Of a stretch of DNA of 64,000 nt, positions 44,663 through 52,169 are shown in pieces. Numbering within the stretch: position 1 is the first letter of the stretch; each line of letters begins with the position of its first letter. The stretch lies in NCBI RefSeq assembly GCF_018130385.1, contig NZ_JAFCLU010000006.1, positions 124,001 through 188,000 on the forward strand. Direction: 5' to 3'. Made by a program: the position numbers and the translations under genes. The notes below the pieces were generated by a model. That model worked only from the letters and a program-made list of their open reading frames with translations. It did not search any database and was not told the origin of the DNA. Source of the stretch: Bradyrhizobium sp. AUGA SZCCT0283 (lineage in GTDB: Bacteria; Pseudomonadota; Alphaproteobacteria; Rhizobiales; Xanthobacteraceae).

Positions 44663-44742
44663 GGCAACCCTCCTCGTTTGCAACCGATCTTGTCGCCGCA
44701 CGCCGGTGACGCTACCAATGCAACAAGGGACCAGACGACTTG

Positions 44743-44758
44743 TCAACTATTTGGTTGG
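44743..44758. promoter_or_regulatory. Predicted TetR operator, copy 1
   Basis: TCAACTATTTGGTTGG lies immediately before the TetR start codon (44761) and in the divergent gap shared with the binding-protein gene. It matches, on the opposite strand, the near-perfect palindrome downstream of tetR (copy 2) at 14 of 16 positions. Occupancy would block both the regulator and the binding-protein promoters. Confidence 0.65.
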
Positions 44759-44760
44759 AA

Positions 44761-45408
44761 ATGCCCAAAAAACGCTCTGACAATACCAGGCCGCAGCGGC
44801 GCGATCCGGCCGCCACCCGCAGGAAACTGCTGACGGCGGCGCGGCGCGAATTCGCCAGCAGCGGCCTTGCCGGGGCCCGGGTCGACGAGATCGCCGCGCG
44901 CGCGGGCGTCAACAAGCAGCTCGTCTATCACTATTTCGGGGACAAGGACGCGCTGTATCTGGCGGTGCTCGAATGGGTCTATGAGGAGATCCGCGCCCAG
45001 GAGCGCAAGCTCAACCTCGAGGGATTGCCGCCTGAACGGGCGATCAAGAAGCTGATCGAGAGTTCCTTCGACCATCTCGCCGCGCATCCCGACTTCATCG
45101 TGCTGCTGAACGACGAAAACCGCGGCGGCGCCCGCCATGTGCGTGGCTCGCGGAAACTGGAGGCGATGCATTCGCCGCTGGTCAGCCTGGTTTCGACTAT
45201 TCTCGGCGAGGGCGTGAAGGCCGGCATATTCCGTAAAGGTATCAACCCGGTGCACCTCTATATCTCGATCGCCGGGCTCAGCTATTTCTACTTCTCGAAC
45301 ACGCCGACGCTGTCGGCGATCTTCGGCAAGGACCTGTCGAGCCGGGCCGCGCGGCAGGCCCGCCGCAAGCACGTGGTCGACCTGGTGATGCATTCGCTGC
45401 GGCCCTAA
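44761..45408 (+). CDS. TetR-family transcriptional regulator
   Basis: A 215-residue repressor-type protein. The helix-turn-helix is RRKLLTAARREFASSGLAGA, then VDEIAARAGVNKQLVYHYFG with DKDALYLAVLEWVYEEIRAQ. The C-terminal ligand and dimer domain is helical (LIESSFDHLAAHPDFIVLLN, then INPVHLYISIAGLSYFYFSN). I chose the ATG at 44761 over the TTG at 44740. Flanked by two copies of a palindromic operator (44743 and 45406), it probably represses its own gene, the divergent binding protein and the downstream permease operon until the transported compound appears. Confidence 0.9.
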   Translation: MPKKRSDNTRPQRRDPAATRRKLLTAARREFASSGLAGARVDEIAARAGVNKQLVYHYFGDKDALYLAVLEWVYEEIRAQERKLNLEGLPPERAIKKLIESSFDHLAAHPDFIVLLNDENRGGARHVRGSRKLEAMHSPLVSLVSTILGEGVKAGIFRKGINPVHLYISIAGLSYFYFSNTPTLSAIFGKDLSSRAARQARRKHVVDLVMHSLRP

Positions 45409-45427
45409 TCAACCAAATGGTTGATTA
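45406..45427. promoter_or_regulatory. Predicted TetR operator, copy 2
   Basis: A 22-base near-perfect palindrome with core TCAACCAAATGGTTGA (10 of 11 arm positions pair) that includes the stop codon of tetR. It lies 68 bases upstream of the permease start and shares its sequence with the copy at 44743. Confidence 0.75.
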
Positions 45428-45494
45428 CCGGGAGAGGCCGCGATAGATTGCCGCCACGCGACCGGGAACCGGGTGCGGACCAAGGGAGTGTGCG

Positions 45495-46265
45495 GTGTTC
45501 AGCGGTGACGGCGGATCAGCACGGTCTTTCGCGATCATCCTGATCGTGCATCTGGCCGTGATCGTGCTGTGGCAGGTTCTGGTCGACGCCTTCCAGGTGC
45601 CGAAATTCATCCTGCCCTCGCCGCTCGCCACTGTCGCAACGCTCGGGTCGCCCAACTATGCGTGGCTGTCCAATCTCGCGGTGACGGCCGTCGAAATTCT
45701 GGGCGGGTTCTGCCTTGGCGCGCTGGTCGGCATCGTGCTGGCGGTGATGTTCACCTGGTCGCCGCTGATCAGTCTGTTGCTGCTGCCGCTGTTCGTGACG
45801 CTGAACATGATTCCGAAAGTGGCGCTGGGTCCGCTGTTCATCGTCTGGTTTTCCTACGGTATCTTTCCAAACATCCTGATCGCGTTTTCCATCTGCTTCT
45901 TTCCGATCCTGCTGACGACCGCACGCGGATTGAGCGAGGTGGAACCTGATTTGCTGGATCTGGTGAAATCGCTGCGCGGCTCGCGCTGGACGCTGTTTCG
46001 GAAAATCCAGTTGCCGGGCGCGCTGCCTTACGTGTTTTCCGGAATGAAGGTCGGCGCGATCCTGGCGGTGGCCGGCGCCATCGTAGGCGAGTTCATCGCC
46101 TCGGAGCGGGGGCTCGGCTATCTCATGATCCAGGTGCAGTCCTCGCTCGATACGCCGGCGATGGTGATGGCCGTCGTGCTCCTGACACTGCTGGGCGTGG
46201 CACTGTACGGCCTCGTGCTTGGCTTAGAGCGGATGTTCGTCGTCCGGGACATCCGGCTGCAATAA
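45495..46265 (+). CDS. ABC transporter permease (SsuC/TauC-like)
   Basis: A 256-residue permease with six predicted helices. It begins SFAIILIVHLAVIVLWQVLV and has PSPLATVATLGS, a typical segment of nitrate/taurine/sulfonate-type permeases. The EAA loop is DLVKSLRGSRWTLFRKIQLP followed by GALPYVFSGMKVG. The start is a GTG at 45495 preceded by GGGAGTGTGC. It must work with the binding protein at 43658 and the ATPase at 49195. The next gene starts 17 bases downstream. Confidence 0.9.
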   Translation: MFSGDGGSARSFAIILIVHLAVIVLWQVLVDAFQVPKFILPSPLATVATLGSPNYAWLSNLAVTAVEILGGFCLGALVGIVLAVMFTWSPLISLLLLPLFVTLNMIPKVALGPLFIVWFSYGIFPNILIAFSICFFPILLTTARGLSEVEPDLLDLVKSLRGSRWTLFRKIQLPGALPYVFSGMKVGAILAVAGAIVGEFIASERGLGYLMIQVQSSLDTPAMVMAVVLLTLLGVALYGLVLGLERMFVVRDIRLQ

Positions 46266-46282
46266 GAATACGGGGAAGAAAC

Positions 46283-47320
46283 ATGCTGTTGACGCGCGAA
46301 AGCCTGCCGCAGACGATTTCGGATATCGCAGCGCTCGACGAACTGCTGTGCCGCCCGAGCCAGGCGCTGATCGACGATCTCCGCAAAGTCGACGGCGACA
46401 TCATGATCTTGGGCGTCGCCGGCAAGATGGGGCCGACGCTGGCGGGCCTTGCCAAGGCCGCCGTGCCGGAGCGCCGCGTCATCGGCGTCGCCCGCTTCAG
46501 CGATCCCGCCGTCAAGGACTGGCTGCAGGGGCGCGGCGTCGAGACCATCAATTGCGACCTGCTTGATGAGACCGCAATCAGGGCGCTGCCGAAGATTCCG
46601 AACATCGTGTTCATGGCCGGGCGCAAGTTCGGCGCCGAGGGCGATCTGTCGCTGACCTGGGCGATGAATTCGCACGTCCCTGCCCTGGTGGCGCAGGCCT
46701 TTGCCACGTCGCGCATCGTCGCATTCTCGACCGGCTGCGTCTATCCGTTCGTGCCCGTCAACGGCAACGGCTCGGACGAGGATATGGCGCCCAATCCGCC
46801 CGGCGAGTATGCGCAATCCTGCGTCGGGCGCGAGCGCATGTTCGAGTATTTCTCGCGGAAGTATTCGACGCCCGGACGGCTGTTCCGGCTCAACTACGCG
46901 ATCGACATGCGCTACGGCGTGCTCCACGACATCGCAAGCAAGGTCCTCCAAGGCAAGCCGATCGACGTCAGCCTCGGCCATGTCAATTTTATCTGGCAGG
47001 GCGATGCTTCCGCGCAGGCGCTACGCTGTCTGGCGCATTGCGAGACGCCGACCTCGCCGATCAATGTCAGCGGCCACGAAATTCTGGCCGTGCGCGACCT
47101 CGCCGCGAAATTCGGCCAGCGGTTCGGCCGCGCGCCCGTGATCGTCGGCAAGGAAGAGCCGACGGCATGGCTGACCAATACCTCGCAGGCGGTCAAATTG
47201 TTCGGCCTGCCGATCGTGGACACCGAGCAGCTTTTCAGTTGGACCGCCGACTGGGTGTCGCGATCGATGCCGAGTCTTGGCAAGCCCACCAAGTATGAGG
47301 TGCGCGATGGCCGCTACTGA
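46283..47320 (+). CDS. NAD-dependent epimerase/dehydratase family protein (catalytic Lys replaced by Cys)
   Basis: A 345-residue extended-SDR protein. The nucleotide-binding loop is MILGVAGKMGPTLAGLA (residues 41-57), and FSTGCVYPFVPVNGNG holds the Ser/Thr position (149-150). The Tyr of the catalytic Y-x3-K is Tyr176 (GEYAQSCVGRERMFEYF), but position 180 is Cys instead of Lys. The C-terminal region ends QGDASAQALRCLAHCETP and INVSGHEILAVRDLA, typical of sugar epimerases. Without the Lys, ordinary hydride transfer should be weak, so it may have another role. It is inside the TetR operon; the stop overlaps the next gene by 14 bases. Confidence 0.85.
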   Translation: MLLTRESLPQTISDIAALDELLCRPSQALIDDLRKVDGDIMILGVAGKMGPTLAGLAKAAVPERRVIGVARFSDPAVKDWLQGRGVETINCDLLDETAIRALPKIPNIVFMAGRKFGAEGDLSLTWAMNSHVPALVAQAFATSRIVAFSTGCVYPFVPVNGNGSDEDMAPNPPGEYAQSCVGRERMFEYFSRKYSTPGRLFRLNYAIDMRYGVLHDIASKVLQGKPIDVSLGHVNFIWQGDASAQALRCLAHCETPTSPINVSGHEILAVRDLAAKFGQRFGRAPVIVGKEEPTAWLTNTSQAVKLFGLPIVDTEQLFSWTADWVSRSMPSLGKPTKYEVRDGRY

Positions 47321-48131
47321 GCCCATCGACATCGTTGAGCTCGGCGTCGGCGATGCGCAGGCCGGACTGGTGCTGTCGACCGAAGCGGGCTGGAACCAGA
47401 ACGAGGCCGACTGGCGATTTTTCCTGAGCAAGGGAATTGTGTTCGGTATGCGCGAGGGGGACAGGTTGGTGGCCACCGCTGCCCTGCTGCCCTACTCGGC
47501 GGGCAATGCCTGGATCAGCATGGTGCTGGTGACCGCGGATTTCCGCCGCCGCGGCATTGCGACGAAGCTCGTTGATGCCTGTCTCCGCGTGGCTGCACGG
47601 CGCGGCCTCACGACCTGGCTGGACGCGACACCCGCCGGCGCCGCTGTCTACGGCCGGCTCGGCTTCACGCCGACGCTGCAACTGAGACGGCTGCGGCTGC
47701 AGAAGCCGCAAGGCACCACGGCCACACGCCCACTATCGGCCGGCAACCCAGACGGCTTGGCCGCACGCGATGGCAGCGCCATGGGATTCGACCGCAGCAC
47801 ATTGCTGTTGGAATTTTCCGCGCGCCCGGGCTCTCGCATCGCGTCTGATGATCGAGCCATAGCCCTCATCCGCAATGGACGCACCGCGCGTCATATCGGT
47901 CCGCTGCTGGCCGATCGCGCCGATCAGGCGCTGGCGCTGGTAGATGCCATCGTCCACTCGGAGACCGGGCCCTGGCTGATCGACGCCGTCCATTCTCAGG
48001 AAGTGTTTCTGAACGGGCTTGTTCAGTCAGGCTGGAACATCGAGCGGCCGTTTCAGCGCATGCGCTTCGGCCCCGCGACCGTATCGCCGGCGCAACTGCC
48101 GTTTGTCGTCGCCGGCCCGGAATTTGGATAG
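47307..48131 (+). CDS. GNAT-family N-acetyltransferase
   Basis: A 274-residue protein. The GNAT core covers about residues 8-130: TEAGWNQNEADWRFFLSKG, VATAALLPYSAGNAWISMVL, the acetyl-CoA loop FRRRGIATKLVDACLRVAAR, and LDATPAGAAVYGRLGFTP. A second domain of about 140 residues follows (GLAARDGSAMGFDRSTLLLE to HSQEVFLNGLVQSGWNIERP), giving the two-domain form found in some acetyltransferases acting on small molecules. The start at 47307 lies inside the end of the epimerase-like gene, after GAGGTGCGCG. It could activate or detoxify an intermediate of the imported compound. Confidence 0.85.
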   Translation: MAATEPIDIVELGVGDAQAGLVLSTEAGWNQNEADWRFFLSKGIVFGMREGDRLVATAALLPYSAGNAWISMVLVTADFRRRGIATKLVDACLRVAARRGLTTWLDATPAGAAVYGRLGFTPTLQLRRLRLQKPQGTTATRPLSAGNPDGLAARDGSAMGFDRSTLLLEFSARPGSRIASDDRAIALIRNGRTARHIGPLLADRADQALALVDAIVHSETGPWLIDAVHSQEVFLNGLVQSGWNIERPFQRMRFGPATVSPAQLPFVVAGPEFG

Positions 48132-48142
48132 GAAGTACCGTC

Positions 48143-49198
48143 ATGCACCAGAGCGAAATCAAAGCCGACATCCGCGAGCTGATCGCCGACGGCACGGTGC
48201 TCCCGGCGCATCCGCTGGCGCTCGACGCCAACCGTGCGCTCGATGTCCGTCATCAGCGGGCGCTAACGCGCTATTATCTCGACGCCGGCGCCGGGGGATT
48301 GGCGGTCGGCGTGCACACCACGCAATTCGCGATCCGCGACGTCGGTCTCTACCGGCCAGTGCTGGAGCTGGCGGCGGAGACCGCGGCTTCATGGACCAAG
48401 CGGCCGGTCGCGATGGTCGCGGGGCTGGCCGGTCCGACCCGGCAAGCCGTTGCGGAAGCGCAGACCGCGTGCGGCATCGGCTATCACGCCGGCCTGCTCA
48501 GCCTTGCCGCGATGAAATCGGCGTCCGAGGACGAGATCATCGCGCATTGCGAAGCGGTGGCGCGCCAGATTCCGCTGGTCGGCTTCTACCTGCAGCCGGC
48601 GGTCGGCGGCGTCATCCTCAGCGCCGATTTCTGGCGCCGCTTCGCCTCCATCGACAACGTCATCGCCATCAAGATCGCACCGTTCAACCGCTACCGGACG
48701 CTCGACGTGCTGCGCGGCGTGGCGGCCGCCGGCGCGCTCGACCGCGTCGCGCTCTATACCGGCAATGACGACCACATCCTGCTCGATCTGATGCTGCCGT
48801 TCGACCTGCGCGACAACGGCGTCACCACCCGCGCCTATTTCAGGGGCGGCCTGCTGGGGCACTGGTCGGTATGGACCGCGAGCGCCATCAAGCAGTTCGA
48901 GATGTGCAAGGCCGCGCGCGGCAAGGACAGCCTGCCCGCCGATCTCTTGGCGCTCGATGCCCGCGTCACCGACTGCAACAGCGCGTTCTTCGACGTCGCC
49001 AATAATTTTCACGGCTGCATCGCCGGCTGCCATGAAATCCTCCGGCGACAAGGGTTGATGCTGGGGCTGTGGTGCCTCGATCCCGCCGAAGGGCTCAGCC
49101 CCGGCCAGATGCAACAGATCGACCGCGTCTGCCGCGAGCATGCCGACCTCTCCGACGACGCCTTTGTAAAGGCGAACTTGCAGAAATGGCTGGCATGA
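48143..49198 (+). CDS. Dihydrodipicolinate-synthase-family lyase/aldolase
   Basis: A 351-residue class I aldolase-type TIM barrel. The Schiff-base Lys is Lys177 in NVIAIKIAPFNRYRTL and the assisting Tyr is Tyr149 (LVGFYLQPAVGG). GAGGLAVGVHTTQFAIRDVG near residue 48 is the G-x3-GE-like segment, here with HTTQ rather than the usual TTGE. At 351 residues it is longer than DapA (about 290) because of a C-terminal extension (CNSAFFDVANNFHGCIAGCH, then PGQMQQIDRVCREH). It probably forms or cleaves a 2-oxo acid, with pyruvate as partner, in breakdown of the imported compound. It is 11 bases after the GNAT gene. Confidence 0.85.
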   Translation: MHQSEIKADIRELIADGTVLPAHPLALDANRALDVRHQRALTRYYLDAGAGGLAVGVHTTQFAIRDVGLYRPVLELAAETAASWTKRPVAMVAGLAGPTRQAVAEAQTACGIGYHAGLLSLAAMKSASEDEIIAHCEAVARQIPLVGFYLQPAVGGVILSADFWRRFASIDNVIAIKIAPFNRYRTLDVLRGVAAAGALDRVALYTGNDDHILLDLMLPFDLRDNGVTTRAYFRGGLLGHWSVWTASAIKQFEMCKAARGKDSLPADLLALDARVTDCNSAFFDVANNFHGCIAGCHEILRRQGLMLGLWCLDPAEGLSPGQMQQIDRVCREHADLSDDAFVKANLQKWLA

Positions 49199-49974
49199 GC
49201 GCCGACGAACCCTTCATCAGCCTGCAGAACGTCCGCAAGGTCTATCGGTCCAAGGGCGCGGAGTTCCTCGCCGTCTCCGACGTCACCATGGACGTCAGGG
49301 AAGGCGAACTGGTCTCGCTGGTCGGCCCCTCCGGCTGCGGCAAGACCACCGTGCTGAAGATCCTGGCCGGGCTGCACGAGGCCGACGGCGGCACCATCAA
49401 AATCGGCAATTCGAAAACGCCGTTCGACCCCGCGCGCGATATCGGCATGGTGTTCCAGCAGGCCCTGCTGCTGAAATGGCGAACCATTTTGGACAACGTG
49501 CTGCTGCCGGCTGAAATCGTCGGCCTGCCGATGAAGGCCGCGCGGGCCCGCGCCCGCGATCTGCTCAATCTCGTCGGCCTCGCCGGTTATGAAGACAAAT
49601 ATCCGCAGCAATTATCCGGCGGCATGCAGCAGCGCACGGCGATCGCGCGCGCCTTCATCCACGATCCAAAACTGATCCTGATGGACGAGCCGTTCGGCGC
49701 GCTCGACGCGCTGACCCGCGAACAGATGAACCTCGAAATGCTGCGGATCTGGCGCGAAAGCGGCAAGACCATCCTGTTCGTGACGCACTCGATCCAGGAA
49801 GCGGTGTTTCTCGCCTCGCACTGCGCCGTGCTCACCGCAGGTCCGGCGCGGATGGCCGAATATTTCCCGATCGAGCTGCCGTTTCCGCGCGCGTTGCCGA
49901 TCAAGACCACGGACGAGTTCGGTGCCTATGCGCGAAGAATTTACGCGAGCCTGGGATTGAGCCCAAGCGCCTGA
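49195..49974 (+). CDS. ABC transporter ATP-binding protein (SsuB/TauB-like)
   Basis: A 259-residue ATPase. Walker A is [21 protein letters not shown]-loop [20 protein letters not shown], signature [15 protein letters not shown], Walker [20 protein letters not shown] and H-loop [16 protein letters not shown]. It energises the NMT1-like importer whose binding protein is at 43658. The ATG overlaps the stop of the lyase gene (ATGA), so it is the last gene of the TetR operon. The convergent ATPase gene ends 6 bases downstream. Confidence 0.92.
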   Translation: MSADEPFISLQNVRKVYRSKGAEFLAVSDVTMDVREGELVSLVGPSGCGKTTVLKILAGLHEADGGTIKIGNSKTPFDPARDIGMVFQQALLLKWRTILDNVLLPAEIVGLPMKAARARARDLLNLVGLAGYEDKYPQQLSGGMQQRTAIARAFIHDPKLILMDEPFGALDALTREQMNLEMLRIWRESGKTILFVTHSIQEAVFLASHCAVLTAGPARMAEYFPIELPFPRALPIKTTDEFGAYARRIYASLGLSPSA

Positions 49975-49979
49975 GCCCA

Positions 49980-51083
49980 CTAGTCAAATGCCACAGGTCC
50001 GGTATCGCGATAGGCCCAGCAACTCTCCCTCGGCAGTGAAACCTGGGTCTCGACACCCACCTGATGCCGGGCGGCGGTGCCGAGTTCGACCACCTCCAGC
50101 CGCCGGCCGAACAGTTCGATGCCATAGGCCGTCTGCGTGCCCTGATAGCGGCGGTCGAGGACGCGGGCGGGAAAAATGTTGGCGCCGTTATGCTGGCCGA
50201 TGGTGATGTTTTCCGGCCGCAGCGCGATGCGTACCTTTTCCTCCGGGCCGAGTGAATGCAGCAAGGCCACCTCGCCGCGCCGCCCCTCGCCAAAATCGAC
50301 CGTGCCGAATTCGCCGTTGCGCGACACCAGCGTGCCCGCGAGTTCGTTGGTCGCGCCGGTGAAATTGGCGACGAACAGATCCGCCGGGCGGTTATAGATC
50401 GCGTCCGGCGTATCCATCTGCAACAGCTTGCCCTCGCGCATCACGCCGATGCGGTCGCCGAGCACGACTGCTTCGGCCTGGTCATGGGTGACATACAGCG
50501 CGGTCATTCCGGTCTGCTTGAGGATCACGCGAAGATCGTCGCGCAGCCGCAGGCGCAGCTTGGCATCGAGGTTCGACAAGGGCTCGTCGAGCAGCAGCAA
50601 TTGCGGCCGATAGACGATGCTGCGCGCCAGCGCCACCCTCTGCATCTGGCCGCCGGACAATGCGACCACCGGCCGTTCGGCATATTCCGACAGCCCGACC
50701 AGTTCGAGCGCCTCGTCGACCTTGCGGCGGGCGTCGTTGCGCGAAAGTTTCCGGTGCTTGAGCGGATAAACCACGTTCTGCCGCACCGTCATATGCGGCC
50801 AGACCGCATAGGATTGAAACACCATGCCAAGCTCACGCAGGCGCGGCGGCACCAGAATGCCGCGTTCGGGCGACGACACGACCCTGCCGGCAATGCTGAT
50901 TTCACCCGATGTCGGGTGCTCCAGCCCGGCGACGCAGCGCAGCGTCGTGGTTTTGCCGCAGCCGGAGGGGCCGAGCAGGACCACGATCTCGCCGGCCGGC
51001 ACGGCAAAACTGACACCGTCGATCGCCGGTCGGCCGATCGAAAACTGCTTGCGCAGGTCAGTAACTTCGAGGATTGCCGTCAT
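49980..51083 (-). CDS. ABC transporter ATP-binding protein (Fe3+/spermidine/putrescine type)
   Basis: A 367-residue ATPase of the PotA/FbpC group. Walker [22 protein letters not shown]-loop VFQSYAVWPHMTVRQNVVYP, signature LSGGQMQRVALARSI, Walker B LLLLDEPLSNLDAKLRLRLR and H-loop YVTHDQAEAVVLGDRI. The C-terminal quarter is the TOBE domain (LRPENITIGQHNGANIFPAR). The start at 51083 is the first ATG that leaves the usual N-terminus MTAILEVTDLRKQF. It lies 28 bases after the binding-protein stop in the order permease, binding protein, ATPase. Confidence 0.93.
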   Translation of the reverse strand: MTAILEVTDLRKQFSIGRPAIDGVSFAVPAGEIVVLLGPSGCGKTTTLRCVAGLEHPTSGEISIAGRVVSSPERGILVPPRLRELGMVFQSYAVWPHMTVRQNVVYPLKHRKLSRNDARRKVDEALELVGLSEYAERPVVALSGGQMQRVALARSIVYRPQLLLLDEPLSNLDAKLRLRLRDDLRVILKQTGMTALYVTHDQAEAVVLGDRIGVMREGKLLQMDTPDAIYNRPADLFVANFTGATNELAGTLVSRNGEFGTVDFGEGRRGEVALLHSLGPEEKVRIALRPENITIGQHNGANIFPARVLDRRYQGTQTAYGIELFGRRLEVVELGTAARHQVGVETQVSLPRESCWAYRDTGPVAFD

Positions 51084-51111
51084 GAACGCACTTTCTTCAT
51101 ACGCCGATCGC

Positions 51112-52146
51112 TCACTGCCGGTAACCGAAGGTCTTGTCCCACTCCGCAACCCAGGCCGAGTGCAGTTTTATGTACTCGTCAAACTTTGGATACCAGACCT
51201 TGACGACCTTCGGATCAAAGCCTTCGGGATAGACCGGCGGTTCCTTCAGCGAGGTAAGATTGCCGAGTTCCTTGATCATGAAGGTCTGCCCCTCTTTCGA
51301 CAGGCACCAGTTCAGGAACAGCTTTGCTGCATTGGGATGCGCCGCGGTCTTCGGAATGCCGGTTGCATAGGGATTGACCGGTGCGCCCTCTGGCGGGAAG
51401 AAAATCTGGATCGGCGCGCCGTCCTTCTGCTTTGGATAGATCGCGTTGTAGAGCAAAGGCCCCATCGCCACCTCCCCGCGCACCAGCGAGTCCGACATCG
51501 GCGCGCCCGAGGGATAGAGGATCGGATGGGTCGAAGCCTGCTTGCCCCAGTACTCCTCACCGAGAACCTGCCGTTCGAACATGATGCGGGTCCAGGTGGT
51601 GCCGCCGGACTGGGCAAATACCTGCCCGGTCATCTTGTCATACTGCGGCTTGGTCAGGTCCATCCAGGATTTCGGCGGATCCTTCACCAGTTCGGTATTG
51701 TAGGCGATCGACCAGACCAGCGTGACCCGCGGCCACAACTTCGGTGAAATCTGCGCTTCTGGATTGTAATCAGCCGCATTCGGCGGCGCGTAGTCCTGGA
51801 ACATGTCGGCCAGCGGCAGCATCAGCGCTCGGTCGGAATGATCGACCACGTCGGCGATCAGCTTGCCCGCGGCAGCTTCCGTCTTCACGCGCGTGATGAG
51901 CTGGCCGCCCGGCGCGCGCACCATCTCGATCTTGATCTCGGGGAAACGCTTGTTGAAGGCCTTGATGACCTGCTGTTCGACCTCGGCGAAATTCGCGGTG
52001 TAATACACCAGCTTGCCCTCGGCCTTCGCCGCCGCGATCAGTTCGGGCGAACCGAATTCCTGCGCCCGCGCCGCTCCGCTCCATGTAAACGCCAGCGCTG
52101 CGATGCCGGCGCTGGCGACAATGTTGGTGAAGATCTTTCCAGTCAT
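51112..52146 (-). CDS. ABC transporter substrate-binding protein (Fe3+/polyamine/phosphonate type)
   Basis: A 344-residue periplasmic protein of the family-1/13 type. The signal peptide is TNIVASAGIAALAFTWSGAA ending RAQ. The mature part begins EFGSPELIAAAKAEGKLVYY, then NKRFPEIKIEMVRAPGGQL, TRVKTEAAAGKLIADVVDHS and PKSWMDLTKPQYDKM. These belong to proteins that bind Fe3+ (as FbpA/AfuA), thiamine, spermidine or 2-aminoethylphosphonate; Tyr residues for iron coordination cannot be confirmed by eye. The start at 52146 is set by GGAGGATTGGCT. Ligand undetermined. Confidence 0.9.
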   Translation of the reverse strand: MTGKIFTNIVASAGIAALAFTWSGAARAQEFGSPELIAAAKAEGKLVYYTANFAEVEQQVIKAFNKRFPEIKIEMVRAPGGQLITRVKTEAAAGKLIADVVDHSDRALMLPLADMFQDYAPPNAADYNPEAQISPKLWPRVTLVWSIAYNTELVKDPPKSWMDLTKPQYDKMTGQVFAQSGGTTWTRIMFERQVLGEEYWGKQASTHPILYPSGAPMSDSLVRGEVAMGPLLYNAIYPKQKDGAPIQIFFPPEGAPVNPYATGIPKTAAHPNAAKLFLNWCLSKEGQTFMIKELGNLTSLKEPPVYPEGFDPKVVKVWYPKFDEYIKLHSAWVAEWDKTFGYRQ

Positions 52147-52169
52147 AGCCAATCCTCCCGTTCGTCTTG

